From Clostridium sp. E02 (GTDB taxonomy: Bacteria; Bacillota; Clostridia; Lachnospirales; Lachnospiraceae), in NCBI RefSeq assembly GCF_003833015.1, contig NZ_RJLQ01000028.1:1-38692 (forward strand): a DNA stretch of 38,692 nt. Reading direction: 5' to 3'. Below the pieces are notes generated by a model, which ran no database searches, was not told the origin of the DNA, and was given only the letters and a program-made list of their open reading frames with translations. Numbering within the stretch: position 1 is the stretch's first letter; every line of letters starts with the position of its first letter. Below are positions 1 to 7,690 of the stretch, one piece after another. The translations under genes were made by a program, and so were the position numbers.

Positions 1-154
1 GTTAGTAATACCTTTCTGATTGTGTCCACCTCATTTCTAAGTCATGAGGTTCTATTATAATATATGAACTACTAATTGGGACATAATCATTTGTGATACA
101 CTAGGACATTATCATAAATGAATCATAAAACCTTAATGGAGCATAATAAATAAC

Positions 155-183
155 TTGACAAAATGAGGATCATGTATTAGTCT
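155..183 (+). promoter_or_regulatory. Predicted sigma-A promoter of amtB-glnB
   Basis: A perfect -35 box TTGACA (155-160) is followed after 17 bases by TAGTCT (178-183), a 4/6 match to the -10 consensus. Transcription would start near 190, leaving a leader of about 160 bases before amtB. The leader holds the hairpins described at 211-270. Upstream (79-90 and 104-115) lie two near-identical 12-base repeats that could be regulator sites. Inferred from sequence only. Confidence 0.6.
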
Positions 184-210
184 AGCTATTGTAATTTATA
201 AAGTTAACTT

Positions 211-270
211 TAAGGCAAAGAAGCCATAACTGGGTGCAGTGACGCACGCGGTTATGGCTTAATTTTTTTT
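211..270 (+). promoter_or_regulatory. Leader terminator with tandem hexaloop hairpins, ANTAR-type antitermination candidate
   Basis: A perfect 10-bp stem (221-230 with 251-260) followed by a T tract (263-270) forms an intrinsic terminator between the amtB promoter and gene. Overlapping it are two small hairpins. The first has stem GGC/GCC (214-216 with 223-225) and loop AAAGAA. The second has stem GTGC/GCAC (234-237 with 244-247) and loop AGTGAC. Both loops are six bases with A at position 1 and G at position 4, the signature of RNA targets of ANTAR-domain antiterminators. The first hairpin uses bases of the 5' terminator arm, so the two are mutually exclusive. Known biology: ANTAR proteins control nitrogen genes in Clostridia. 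That this leader is such a target is inference. Confidence 0.65.
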
Positions 271-350
271 CTCAAGGAGACGATGTCCTATGAGATCAAA
301 AGCCATCCGGGCAGGATGCGCATGCCACTTAAGAGGAAGAGGTGTTTTTT

Positions 351-1586
351 ATGGATCACGGAGATATTTCTTGGATGCTGATAAGCTCCGCTCTTGTTTT
401 GCTTATGACCCCGGGATTGGCATTCTTTTATGGGGGCATGGTAAAAAGGAAAAGTGTTGTAAATATGATGATGTCCTCAGCTATCATGATGGGGATTGGT
501 TCGATCATGTGGGTATTAGTTGGATTTTCTCTATCCTTTAGCGGAGACATCGGTGGTGTGATAGGAAATCTTAACTGGTTTGGACTGAATTTCGATACCT
601 TGACGGATGCAACGTTTCCCTACCCCAATACACTTATATTTGCTATCTTTCAGATGATGTTTGCCGTCATCGCTCCGGCGTTAATAACCGGCGCGGTTGC
701 AGAGCGAATGAAGTTTTCTTCGTTGGTTATTTTTATGGTATTGTGGTCACTTATCGTTTACTATCCGCTGGCTCATATGGTGTGGGGCGGAGGATTGCTG
801 TTTAAAATCGGATCTGTGGATTTTGCAGGAGGTGATGTTGTACATATCAGTTCTGGTGTGAGTGCACTTGTCCTTTGTATTTTGCTTGGAAAACGTAAGA
901 ATTTAGGTAAGGCCCCCTATCATCCCCACAATGTACCCTTTGTTTTTCTGGGTGCTGCACTTTTATGGTTCGGGTGGTTTGGTTTTAATGGAGGAAGTGC
1001 GCTTGGAGCCAATGAGCTTGCTGCGCATGCATTTATGACAACCAATACAGCGGCAGCTTCGGCTATGCTTTCATGGATTCTGATTGAAGTGATAACAAAT
1101 GGGAAGTCTACCTTGGTGGGAACTTCTACAGGGCTTGTAATTGGGTTGGTTGCAATTACACCAGGAGCAGGGTACGTTCCGATCTGGGCCTCCATTATAA
1201 TCGGAGCGCTTGTAAGTCCCATCTGCTATTTCTTTATCAGCACCGTTAAACAGAGATTTCAGTATGATGACGCTCTCGATGTATTCGGTTGTCACGGAAT
1301 CGGAGGAATCTGGGGGGGAATCGCAACTGGAATTTTTGCCAATCAAAAAATTAATCCAGATTTGCCACACAATGGGTTGATTTACGGTGAAGTTCAGTTG
1401 TTTTTTAGTCAAATTTCAGCCATTGCAATCACCATACTAATTGCAGTGGCAGGGACTCTGATTGCGGTAGGAATTGCATCGGTGATAACGAAAGAAATTA
1501 AGGTTTCAGGCAGAGCTGAAATGACAGGTCTTGATACTTCAGAGCATGGGGAAACAGCTTATCCTGCATTTAATGGCATGGATTAA
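351..1586 (+). CDS. amtB: Ammonium transporter, Amt/MEP/Rh family
   Basis: Integral membrane ammonium channel of 411 residues with about eleven predicted helices, the usual size for Amt. The start resembles Amt proteins (MDHGDISWMLISSALVLLMT, followed by FFYGGMV). Family signatures follow, including the conserved histidine segment VFGCHGIGGIWGG. I chose ATG 351 because AGGAAGAGG (334-342) lies eight bases upstream. A GTG at 342 would add three residues but sits on the ribosome site. The PII gene begins 18 bases downstream, the classical amtB-glnK pairing in which PII gates the transporter. Expression is probably controlled by the upstream leader. An out-of-frame 32-codon ORF (283-381) with AAGGAG overlaps the start. 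Identity is confident; nitrogen control is inferred. Confidence 0.96.
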   Translation: MDHGDISWMLISSALVLLMTPGLAFFYGGMVKRKSVVNMMMSSAIMMGIGSIMWVLVGFSLSFSGDIGGVIGNLNWFGLNFDTLTDATFPYPNTLIFAIFQMMFAVIAPALITGAVAERMKFSSLVIFMVLWSLIVYYPLAHMVWGGGLLFKIGSVDFAGGDVVHISSGVSALVLCILLGKRKNLGKAPYHPHNVPFVFLGAALLWFGWFGFNGGSALGANELAAHAFMTTNTAAASAMLSWILIEVITNGKSTLVGTSTGLVIGLVAITPGAGYVPIWASIIIGALVSPICYFFISTVKQRFQYDDALDVFGCHGIGGIWGGIATGIFANQKINPDLPHNGLIYGEVQLFFSQISAIAITILIAVAGTLIAVGIASVITKEIKVSGRAEMTGLDTSEHGETAYPAFNGMD

Positions 1587-1604
1587 GGAAAGGGAGATTT
1601 AAAC

Positions 1605-1946
1605 GTGAAAAAAATAGAAGCATTTATACGGCCTGAGAAGCTGGAAGATATCAAGGAAATTATGGAAGAGCTGAAGTTAAATGGATTAAGTATTATGCAG
1701 GTTATGGGATGCGGAAACCAGAAGGGCTGGACGGAGTTTGTCCGTGGTGCAGAAGTGGATTATAATTTTCTCACCAAAATAAAAATAGAACTGTTTGTAG
1801 AAGATCATCAGGCAGAGCCTGCCATTTCTGCAATCATCAAGAAAGCGTATACCGGAGAATACGGGGATGGTAAGATTTTTATTTCTAATATTCAAGATGC
1901 AGTCAGAATCCGTACTGGAGAACGGGGAGAAGATGCAATTAAATAA
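1605..1946 (+). CDS. glnK: PII nitrogen regulatory protein
   Basis: PII signal protein of 113 residues, a trimer that senses 2-oxoglutarate and ATP/ADP and binds Amt. The T-loop region contains GCGNQKGWTEFVRGAE, with Q39, K40 and G41 in place, and K58 follows. The B-loop TGEYGDGKIF and the C-terminal R-x-R (RIRTGERG) are present. Position 51, the uridylylated tyrosine of enteric PII, is valine here. Tyr53 is nearby but not at the canonical site, so classical GlnD modification is unlikely. Start codon is GTG, with AAAGGGAG upstream. A terminator follows. Whether to call it glnB or glnK cannot be settled from sequence; pairing with amt favours GlnK. Confidence 0.94.
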   Translation: MKKIEAFIRPEKLEDIKEIMEELKLNGLSIMQVMGCGNQKGWTEFVRGAEVDYNFLTKIKIELFVEDHQAEPAISAIIKKAYTGEYGDGKIFISNIQDAVRIRTGERGEDAIK

Positions 1947-1957
1947 TTACTTTTATC

Positions 1958-1992
1958 ATGCAGTAAAGTCGGATCAGCCGGTTTTACTGCAT
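1958..1992 (+). terminator. Terminator after glnK
   Basis: A 10-bp stem ATGCAGTAAA/TTTACTGCAT (1958-1967 with 1983-1992), with further CGG/CCG pairing inside the loop, lies 11 bases after the glnK stop. The tail is AT-rich rather than a clean T run. It closes the amtB-glnK unit. Confidence 0.7.
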
Positions 1993-2054
1993 TATTTATT
2001 GTAATTTTTATGGAAATGAAACGGAAATATTGGGTTGTATTGAAAGCATTTTAA

Positions 2055-2083
2055 TGGACGAACCCTATATCCTATGTTATAAT
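2055..2083 (+). promoter_or_regulatory. Predicted promoter of gdpP-rplI-dnaB
   Basis: A perfect -10 TATAAT (2078-2083) sits 17 bases after TGGACG (2055-2060), which matches TTGACA at four positions. The transcript would start near 2090, about 40 bases before gdpP. Confidence 0.6.
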
Positions 2084-2129
2084 AAGAAGATAGTGAAAAA
2101 AGAACCCTTTTTTCCATAAGGAGAAATAT

Positions 2130-4190
2130 ATGAAAGAGAAGTTCAATGTAAAGGGACAATTGAGCACTTATATGCAGTGGCCGATTTATTTTAGTGCATT
2201 CATGCTAGTTGCCAATGTGGCAATCGGCGCAGTCAGTGCAAAAGCTGGAATTATTATGGCCTTATTCACACTTATGTATATAGGCGTGGCAGTCTGGCTT
2301 TATGTTTACAAAAGGAAACGGCTGTTAAGCGGTATGGTGGAATTCTCTGCCCAATATACAACGATGCAGATGAAATTCCTAAAAGAACTGGAACTTCCAT
2401 ATGGAATTGTGGACGATAGCGGGAGACTTCTCTGGGGAAATGGGGCATTTCTCGAGGTACTTGGAGAAGAAAAAGCTCTGAAAGCATCGAAAAAAAACAT
2501 CATGGGGATATTTCCGGAACTTACCAAAGAGGCACTGAAGCTTCAGGAAGAAGCATCTGTTTTGCATACGACACGCGATGACAAAAAATACCAAATTCGT
2601 CTTAGAAAGTTACAGATGAAGGAAACCTCCACACGGATGGCGGAAACCATTGGTGCGGATTTTGTAGGAGAGACGTTTGTTGCAATCTATCTGGTAGATG
2701 AAACTGAGATTCTCACCTATAAGCAGATGGTGGACGATCAGAAGATGGTAGCAGGACTCATCTATTTGGATAACTATGAGGAAGCACTCGAGAGCGTAGA
2801 GGAAGTACGCCGCTCCCTGTTGACGGCCTTAATCGACCGAAAGATCACAAAGTACATTGCTAATATGAACGGAATTGTGAAAAAGCTGGAGAAAGATAAG
2901 TACTTTTTTGCCATCAAGCAGTTATACATCGAAGAACTGAAAGAGAATCGGTTCTCTATTCTGGAAGAAGTAAAAACAGTCAATATTGGCAATGAGATGG
3001 CGGTGACTTTAAGCATTGGTCTGGGTATGAATGGAGAGAGTTATAACCGGAATTACGAGTTTGCCAGAATTGCCATAGATATGGCACTGGGAAGAGGCGG
3101 AGACCAAGCTGTCGTTAAAGATGGACAAAGGATTCAATACTTTGGTGGAAAAGCCCAACAGGTGGAAAAAACCACCCGGGTTAAGGCGAGAGTCAAGGCA
3201 CATGCCTTAAGAGAACTGATGGATACCAAAGATCGTCTTCTGATTATGGGACACCGCCTGACCGATATTGATTCCTTTGGTGCGGCAGTGGGCATTTACC
3301 GAATTGCCACGGCACTGGATAAGAAAGCGCACATTGTAATCAATGAAGTAACGTCGTCTGTGCGTCCGATGATGGATCGTTTTGTAGACAATCAGGATTA
3401 CCCGGAAGATCTGTTTTTAACAGGTTCAAAAGCGGCAGAGCTTGTAGATGCCAATACAATTCTGGTTGTTGTTGATGTGAATCGGCCAAGCATTACCGAT
3501 GCACCGGAACTTCTTAAACTAGTTAAGACGATTGTGGTACTTGATCATCACAGACAGAGCAGCGAGATTATTGAACATGCAGTTTTGTCTTATGTGGAAC
3601 CGTATGCGTCTTCTGCTTGTGAGATGGTTGCAGAAGTTCTTCAGTATATTGCTGATGGAATTAAGATTAAATCTGCAGAAGCAGATGCTTTGTATGCTGG
3701 AATTGTAATCGACACACAGAATTTCACCAATCAAACGGGGGTTAGAACCTTTGAAGCTGCCGCATTTTTAAGAAGGAATGGAGCAGACGTGGTCCGTGTG
3801 AGAAAACTGTTCCGTGAAAAAATTAGTGATTACAAAGCGAAGGCAGAAGCGGTCAGGGAAGCAGAAATATTTGAGGAGTGTTTTGCCATTAGTGTATGCC
3901 CAGCCGAAGGAGTGGAAAGTCCTACTGTAGTGGGGGCTCAGGCTGCGAATGAACTTTTGGACATCGCAGGAATGAAAGCCTCGATTGTATTAACAGAATA
4001 CAATGGAACTGTATATTTAAGTGCCCGTTCCATTGACGAAGTGAATGTTCAGGTCATGATGGAGAAATTAGGTGGCGGAGGTCATCGCACCATTGCAGGG
4101 GCGCAGATAGCCGATGCCAACATAGAAGAAGCCAAAATCCGTTTAAAAGCGGTGATCAAAGACATGATAGAGAAGGGAGACGTATCATAA
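2130..4190 (+). CDS. gdpP: Cyclic-di-AMP phosphodiesterase, GdpP/YybT type
   Basis: Membrane-bound DHH/DHHA1 phosphodiesterase of 686 residues that hydrolyses c-di-AMP to pApA. Two membrane helices occupy about residues 13-60. A PAS-like segment and a degenerate GGDEF domain follow, the latter ending near GRGGDQAVV. The DHH domain carries MGHRLTDID near 372, the DHH motif (VVLDHHRQ) near 470 and a further catalytic aspartate in VIDTQNF. The DHHA1 motif [10 protein letters not shown] is near 648. All metal ligands appear intact. Start ATG 2130 has AAGGAG seven bases upstream. The stop overlaps the rplI start in TAATG. The order gdpP-rplI-dnaB is a long-known Firmicutes arrangement. c-di-AMP links to potassium and wall homeostasis by family knowledge. 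Confidence 0.95.
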   Translation: MKEKFNVKGQLSTYMQWPIYFSAFMLVANVAIGAVSAKAGIIMALFTLMYIGVAVWLYVYKRKRLLSGMVEFSAQYTTMQMKFLKELELPYGIVDDSGRLLWGNGAFLEVLGEEKALKASKKNIMGIFPELTKEALKLQEEASVLHTTRDDKKYQIRLRKLQMKETSTRMAETIGADFVGETFVAIYLVDETEILTYKQMVDDQKMVAGLIYLDNYEEALESVEEVRRSLLTALIDRKITKYIANMNGIVKKLEKDKYFFAIKQLYIEELKENRFSILEEVKTVNIGNEMAVTLSIGLGMNGESYNRNYEFARIAIDMALGRGGDQAVVKDGQRIQYFGGKAQQVEKTTRVKARVKAHALRELMDTKDRLLIMGHRLTDIDSFGAAVGIYRIATALDKKAHIVINEVTSSVRPMMDRFVDNQDYPEDLFLTGSKAAELVDANTILVVVDVNRPSITDAPELLKLVKTIVVLDHHRQSSEIIEHAVLSYVEPYASSACEMVAEVLQYIADGIKIKSAEADALYAGIVIDTQNFTNQTGVRTFEAAAFLRRNGADVVRVRKLFREKISDYKAKAEAVREAEIFEECFAISVCPAEGVESPTVVGAQAANELLDIAGMKASIVLTEYNGTVYLSARSIDEVNVQVMMEKLGGGGHRTIAGAQIADANIEEAKIRLKAVIKDMIEKGDVS

Positions 4191-4636
4191 TGGAAGTTAT
4201 ATTATTAGAAGACGTAAAAGCACTGGGAAAAAAGGGACAGGTCGTGAAAGTAAACGATGGTTATGCAAGAAACTTTATTCTTCCCAAAAATCTAGGAATG
4301 GAAGCAACATCCAAGAATTTAAATGATTTAAGACTACAAAAGGCCAATGAATCCAAAATCGCAGCCGAACATCTTGCTGATGCCAAAGAACTGGCAGATA
4401 AGATTTCGAAGGGGTCTATTACTCTTTCAATCAAAGCAGGAGAGGGCGGAAGGGCATTTGGTTCCGTATCCAGTAAAGAAATTTCAGGGGCTATAAAAAG
4501 CCAGCTCGGATATGAGATTGATAAAAAGAAACTGGTTCTTCCAGAGCCGCTTAAGACGTTTGGTTCTCACGAAGTGTCCATTAAACTTCATAAAGAAGTA
4601 ACCGCTAAATTAACAGTTAAGGTAACAGAAAGCTAG
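4190..4636 (+). CDS. rplI: 50S ribosomal protein L9
   Basis: Ribosomal protein of 148 residues, the normal length. The conserved N-terminal RNA-binding segment reads [20 protein letters not shown], followed by a long connecting helix and a C-terminal domain ending in LTVKVTES. The ATG overlaps the gdpP stop by one base, indicating translational coupling, and dnaB follows after 11 bases. Confidence 0.98.
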   Translation: MEVILLEDVKALGKKGQVVKVNDGYARNFILPKNLGMEATSKNLNDLRLQKANESKIAAEHLADAKELADKISKGSITLSIKAGEGGRAFGSVSSKEISGAIKSQLGYEIDKKKLVLPEPLKTFGSHEVSIKLHKEVTAKLTVKVTES

Positions 4637-4647
4637 GAGGCACAGAT

Positions 4648-5982
4648 ATGGATGATGCCCTGATCAAACGGGTACTCCCTCACAGTATTGAGGCAGAGCA
4701 GTCCGTCATCGGTTCCATGCTGATGGACCGGGATGCCATCATCGCTGCATCTGAAATCGTTACGGCAGGAGATTTTTACCAGCACCAGTATGGCATCATG
4801 TTTGAAGCCATGGTGGAGCTTTTTAATGAGAATCTTCCAGTGGATTTGGTGACGTTACAAAACCGTCTGAAGGAAAAAGATGTTCCTCCTGAGGTTTCGA
4901 GTTTGGAATTTGTAAGAGATATTATCACAACGGTTCCAACCTCTGCCAATGTAAAATCTTATGCCCAAATTGTGAGGGATAAAGCGGTATTGCGACGCCT
5001 GATTAAGGCCAATGAAGACATTGCCAATACCTGCTATGCTGGGAAAGAACCTCTTGAGACGATACTTGCGTCCACGGAAAAAACCATATTCGACCTATTG
5101 CAGAACCGGAATTCGGGAAATTTTGTCCCGATTCGTCAGGTTGCGATGAATGTGTTGGAAAAAATTGAAGAAGCATCGAAAAACCAGGGAACAGTAACGG
5201 GACTTCCTACTGGGTTTATTGATTTGGATTATAAGACATCCGGACTCCAACCATCTGATTTTATCTTAATCGCCGCCCGACCATCCATGGGAAAGACGGC
5301 ATTTGTACTGAATCTGGTGGATCATATAGCAGTGAAAAAAGGCCTTCCCGCTATGGTATTCAGCCTTGAGATGTCAAAAGAGCAGCTGGTTAATCGTATG
5401 CTTGCGATGGAATCTAATGTGGATTCCCAAAAGCTTAGAACTGGAACCTTATCCGACACGGATTGGGATGCCGTAGTAGAAGGAATTGGGATCATCGGAA
5501 ATTCCAAACTGATTATAGACGACACACCAGGCATCTCGCTGATGGAATTGCGTTCCAAATGCCGTAAGATGAAGCTGGAATTTGGTCTGAGTGTCGTAAT
5601 CATTGATTACCTACAGTTGATGAGCGGAAGCGGAAAAGGTGGAGAAAACAGACAGCAGGAGATCTCTGAGATCTCTCGTTCCTTAAAGGCATTAGCCAGA
5701 GAGTTAAGCGCTCCTGTCATCGCTCTGTCACAGTTAAGCCGTGCTTGCGAGACTCGTCAAGATCATCGTCCTATGCTCTCAGATCTTCGAGAATCCGGGG
5801 CCATTGAGCAGGATGCCGATGTTGTTATGTTCCTATACCGTGACGATTATTATAACAAAGATACCGATATGCCTAATATTGCAGAACTCATTATAGCCAA
5901 ACAAAGAAACGGTCCCATTGGAACCGTGAATCTGGTTTGGAGACCAGAATACACCAAGTTCGCAAACATGGCAAAGCAATGA
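4648..5982 (+). CDS. dnaB: Replicative DNA helicase DnaB
   Basis: Hexameric replication-fork helicase of 444 residues (named DnaC in Bacillus). The N-terminal DnaB domain begins with LPHSIEAEQSVIGSML. The RecA-type domain has Walker A ARPSMGKTAF near residue 212, Walker B VVIIDYLQLM near 318 and the DLRESGAIEQDADVVMFLYR motif near the end. GAGG lies at a good distance before ATG 4648. Five bases after the stop begins a long perfect palindrome. Confidence 0.98.
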   Translation: MDDALIKRVLPHSIEAEQSVIGSMLMDRDAIIAASEIVTAGDFYQHQYGIMFEAMVELFNENLPVDLVTLQNRLKEKDVPPEVSSLEFVRDIITTVPTSANVKSYAQIVRDKAVLRRLIKANEDIANTCYAGKEPLETILASTEKTIFDLLQNRNSGNFVPIRQVAMNVLEKIEEASKNQGTVTGLPTGFIDLDYKTSGLQPSDFILIAARPSMGKTAFVLNLVDHIAVKKGLPAMVFSLEMSKEQLVNRMLAMESNVDSQKLRTGTLSDTDWDAVVEGIGIIGNSKLIIDDTPGISLMELRSKCRKMKLEFGLSVVIIDYLQLMSGSGKGGENRQQEISEISRSLKALARELSAPVIALSQLSRACETRQDHRPMLSDLRESGAIEQDADVVMFLYRDDYYNKDTDMPNIAELIIAKQRNGPIGTVNLVWRPEYTKFANMAKQ

Positions 5983-5987
5983 GCAGG

Positions 5988-6061
5988 ATAGAAAAAGAGG
6001 TGCCTTGGTACAGAAAAGCAAATCCATTTGCTTTTCTGTACCAAGGCACCTCTTTTTCTAT
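5988..6061. repeat. 36-bp perfect inverted repeat with 2-base centre
   Basis: Bases 5988-6023 are exactly complementary to 6026-6061, separated only by CC. The outer part pairs an A-rich tract with a T-rich tract (ATAGAAAAAGAGG with CCTCTTTTTCTAT), so it could terminate transcription from either side. The stem is far longer than a normal terminator. It starts five bases after dnaB. Because of the symmetry, both strands translate to nearly the same peptide; those ORFs are artefacts. Confidence 0.9.
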
Positions 6062-6115
6062 GGGGCGAATGCCCCCCATCATTATGCAGCCATATATTGG
6101 CTGCATAATGATGGG
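6062..6115. repeat. Two further hairpins forming a palindrome cluster
   Basis: Directly after the 36-bp palindrome comes GGGGC-GAAT-GCCCC (6062-6075). Next is an 18-bp perfect stem (6075-6092 with 6098-6115) with loop TATAT. A small GAGTGC-TT-GCACTC hairpin lies at 6135-6148. Four hairpins in about 160 bases look more like a mobile palindromic (REP or MITE-like) element than one terminator. Whether copies exist elsewhere in the genome cannot be seen here. Confidence 0.8.
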
Positions 6116-6148
6116 AAGAGCGCTTCAGGAAGAAGAGTGCTTGCACTC

Positions 6149-6338
6149 ATTTTGTTCTTGATCTTACTTGGGCAGACTGGTACTGTACTTTAGGGCGGTA
6201 AGACTGTTTTTTGTTTGGTTCCGGTGCTAAGATTCCATCTTTTTCAGAGATTACCATTCACGCTCTCCGAGGGTAGTCAATCGATAGAATTAATTGACTT
6301 AAAAACATGGGGTTTTTACCCCGTGCCCAGTATAATCT
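6149..6338. other. Intergenic stretch without recognised gene
   Basis: I see no open reading frame with start and ribosome site, and no RNA family I can name. Weak dyads are present: AGTCAAT/ATTGACT (6275-6281 with 6293-6299) and GGGG-TTTTTA-CCCC (6309-6322). A TATAAT occurs at 6331-6336 with no suitably spaced -35 box. Confidence 0.5.
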
Positions 6339-6391
6339 AAAAAAAGGCTATGTAACAATAAAAATATCTTTATTGTTACATAGCCTTTTTT
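6339..6391. terminator. Bidirectional terminator, 17-bp stem
   Basis: A perfect 17-bp stem (6346-6362 with 6369-6385), loop AATATC, is flanked by seven A on the left and six T on the right. It can therefore end transcription from both directions. It lies just beyond the stop of the minus-strand gene at 6397 and shields it from the dnaB side. Confidence 0.9.
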
Positions 6392-6396
6392 AAAAT

Positions 6397-6750
6397 TTAT
6401 AAATCTTTAGAAAGTAATTCTAAGTCAGGAATCATTCTAGCATATCCTTTTACAAATCCCACAATCAAATCATCAGAATATGGTCTTCCTAATTGTGATG
6501 GATGAGTTTCTTCAATAATTTTTCTGCAATCTTCAATTGATAATTTTTTATTTTCCTCTTCAAGCCTATCAGAAAGAAGACAAAATGCAGCTTGCATCTT
6601 TGCTTTCTCGTCAAAAGAAAACCCAAAATCAATACAACGTTGACTTACAGAAATAGGATTGCGCAATGTAGAACCCAAATATTCTGTTATCTCTCCTAAT
6701 GCCTCCCGAATCAAACGTATTTGATTTTCAATATCTTCTATATTTTTCAT
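6397..6750 (-). CDS. Hypothetical protein, possible immunity-type partner
   Basis: Protein of about 117 residues starting MKNIEDIENQIRLIREAL. It is mostly helical, charged and soluble, and I do not recognise the family. ATG 6750 lies two bases after the upstream ORF stop, so translation is probably coupled. An in-frame ATG at 6774 would add eight residues and overlap that ORF; neither has a strong ribosome site. It is the distal gene of a two-gene minus-strand unit in an AT-rich islet, closed by the bidirectional terminator at 6339-6391. A small cytosolic protein behind a short hydrophobic-tailed ORF suggests a toxin-immunity pair, but that is inference. Confidence 0.6.
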   Translation of the reverse strand: MKNIEDIENQIRLIREALGEITEYLGSTLRNPISVSQRCIDFGFSFDEKAKMQAAFCLLSDRLEEENKKLSIEDCRKIIEETHPSQLGRPYSDDLIVGFVKGYARMIPDLELLSKDL

Positions 6751-6752
6751 AG

Positions 6753-6968
6753 TTAAAATACCAACCATTCCCATGCTAATTTTATTGCTTCTACAATATT
6801 TGTTGCAACAGCTCTGCTTGCTCCTGCATTCATTACACCTCTCAATACTGCATCATAAACTGAATTTTTAGGTATTTCTGACCATTCAAGAAGTGGTGTT
6901 AATGCAGATGCGATTCCACTGTATTTTTGTGAACCAATTTCATTTTCACTTAATTGACCATCCTGCAA
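6753..6968 (-). pseudogene. Short ORF, possibly the C-terminal remnant of a toxin or bacteriocin-like gene
   Basis: Only a TTG (6968) is available as start, with no ribosome site, and an in-frame stop lies seven codons upstream. The 71-residue product contains QLSENEIGSQKYSGIASALT and ends in an amphipathic or hydrophobic stretch (RAVATNIVEAIKLAWEWLVF). I do not recognise it. It may be the 3' end of a larger gene, such as a polymorphic toxin tip, left after deletion, or a real small peptide gene. A plausible promoter (6989-7017) sits just upstream. The next gene begins two bases after its stop. Confidence 0.4.
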
Positions 6969-6988
6969 TGTACTAACATCAAAGTATT

Positions 6989-7017
6989 AGTATATCATAT
7001 CTAAATAAATATTGCAA
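6989..7017 (-). promoter_or_regulatory. Predicted minus-strand promoter for the 6397-6968 pair
   Basis: On the minus strand TTGCAA (7017-7012) is followed after 17 bases by TATACT (6994-6989). The transcript would start near 6982, only about 14 bases before the TTG at 6968. Confidence 0.45.
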
Positions 7018-7077
7018 TTTTATTTTAATTGTGATACTTTGTTAATATATTAAATCCTTGAAAGGACTATTTTATGT

Positions 7078-7245
7078 ATGAATAATATTTTACGAATAAT
7101 ATTTTGTATTGTATTTTTGATTTTTGCTATTTATTTTAGTATTATGTATTATAGTAATACTAGTAATATACTTTTAATTTTTGTTATATTAACGTTAATT
7201 GTGCAAGTGATTTATAATTTATATAAAATTATAAAAAGAAAATAA
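7078..7245 (+). CDS. Small two-helix membrane protein, 55 residues
   Basis: An intact 55-codon frame reads MNNILRIIFCIVFLIFAIYF, then a short polar turn with YYSNTSN, a second hydrophobic run (LLIFVILTLIVQVIY) and a basic tail ending KIIKRK. That is two membrane helices with a positive end, a common layout for small membrane or immunity-like proteins. AAAGGA lies 11 bases before the ATG. The composition is extremely AT-rich. It is divergent from the 6397-6968 pair. No family is recognised. AT-rich DNA can yield hydrophobic frames by chance, hence the moderate confidence. Confidence 0.5.
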   Translation: MNNILRIIFCIVFLIFAIYFSIMYYSNTSNILLIFVILTLIVQVIYNLYKIIKRK

Positions 7246-7580
7246 TAGGAAGGGAGTGTCGCAAAATCACTAAAATAAAGTGATAGAGTGCCACCTTCCT
7301 ATGTAAGTAAAATGTCAGATAAGATTCTCTTAGGTGTCTGCCTCTCTGTCATAATCCATGTTTTCTCGTTTACTGATATCTTTCTTGAAACTTGATATTT
7401 GGTTTTCTTTTGACGAGAAAGGAAAGATACAAGACTTTAACTTTCTGGGGAATTTTATCCTTGCGTATATGAAATGAATTTATCGCTTAAAAATGAAATC
7501 CTATTACAGTGTGCCCATTAGACTTGTTTTTAATCTTAAGCCAAATCTCCTTTGATAGGAAGTTCCCCTCAAAATAATTG
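7245..7580 (-). mobile_element. Possible decayed insertion-sequence remnant
   Basis: A dyad pairs 7245-7253 with 7294-7302. It encloses GGGAGTGTCGCAAAATCAC, which resembles the terminal repeat of some IS elements, and a 6-bp hairpin ATCACT/AGTGAT (7266-7271 with 7279-7284). Reading leftward on the minus strand, coding-like pieces occur in different frames and are broken by stops. One ends in FKKDISKRENMDYDREADT just before the dyad; another holds NYFEGNFLSKEIWLK. I cannot name the IS family; a degraded transposase 3' end is the best guess. Confidence 0.3.
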
Positions 7581-7602
7581 TAAATCCCTTAAAAAAAATC
7601 CA

Positions 7603-7629
7603 AAACTCATTCATAATTTGTATGAGTTT
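7603..7629. promoter_or_regulatory. Operator-like dyad before the MerR-type gene
   Basis: AAACTCAT (7603-7610) and ATGAGTTT (7622-7629) form an 8-bp inverted repeat with an 11-base spacer, about 60 bases before ATG 7691. A TATAAA (7639-7644) downstream could be the -10 box. MerR-family regulators often bind such dyads at their own promoters, so autoregulation is possible but inferred. Confidence 0.4.
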
Positions 7630-7690
7630 CGCATAAGATATAAATAGTAAGGGTATGAAAACTAAACGAACCAAAGGAGAGGATATAGCT

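Noticed and set aside
290-541. 83-codon ORF overlapping the amtB start
   Set aside because: Out of frame with amtB, and the product has no sensible composition; only the shorter leader frame from 283 is kept as a weak idea.
5850-6193. Several ORFs on both strands across the region after dnaB
   Set aside because: They are translations of the long perfect palindrome, giving nearly the same peptide on both strands, with no ribosome sites.
6294-6336. TTGACT and TATAAT as a promoter
   Set aside because: The spacer is 31 bases, far too long.
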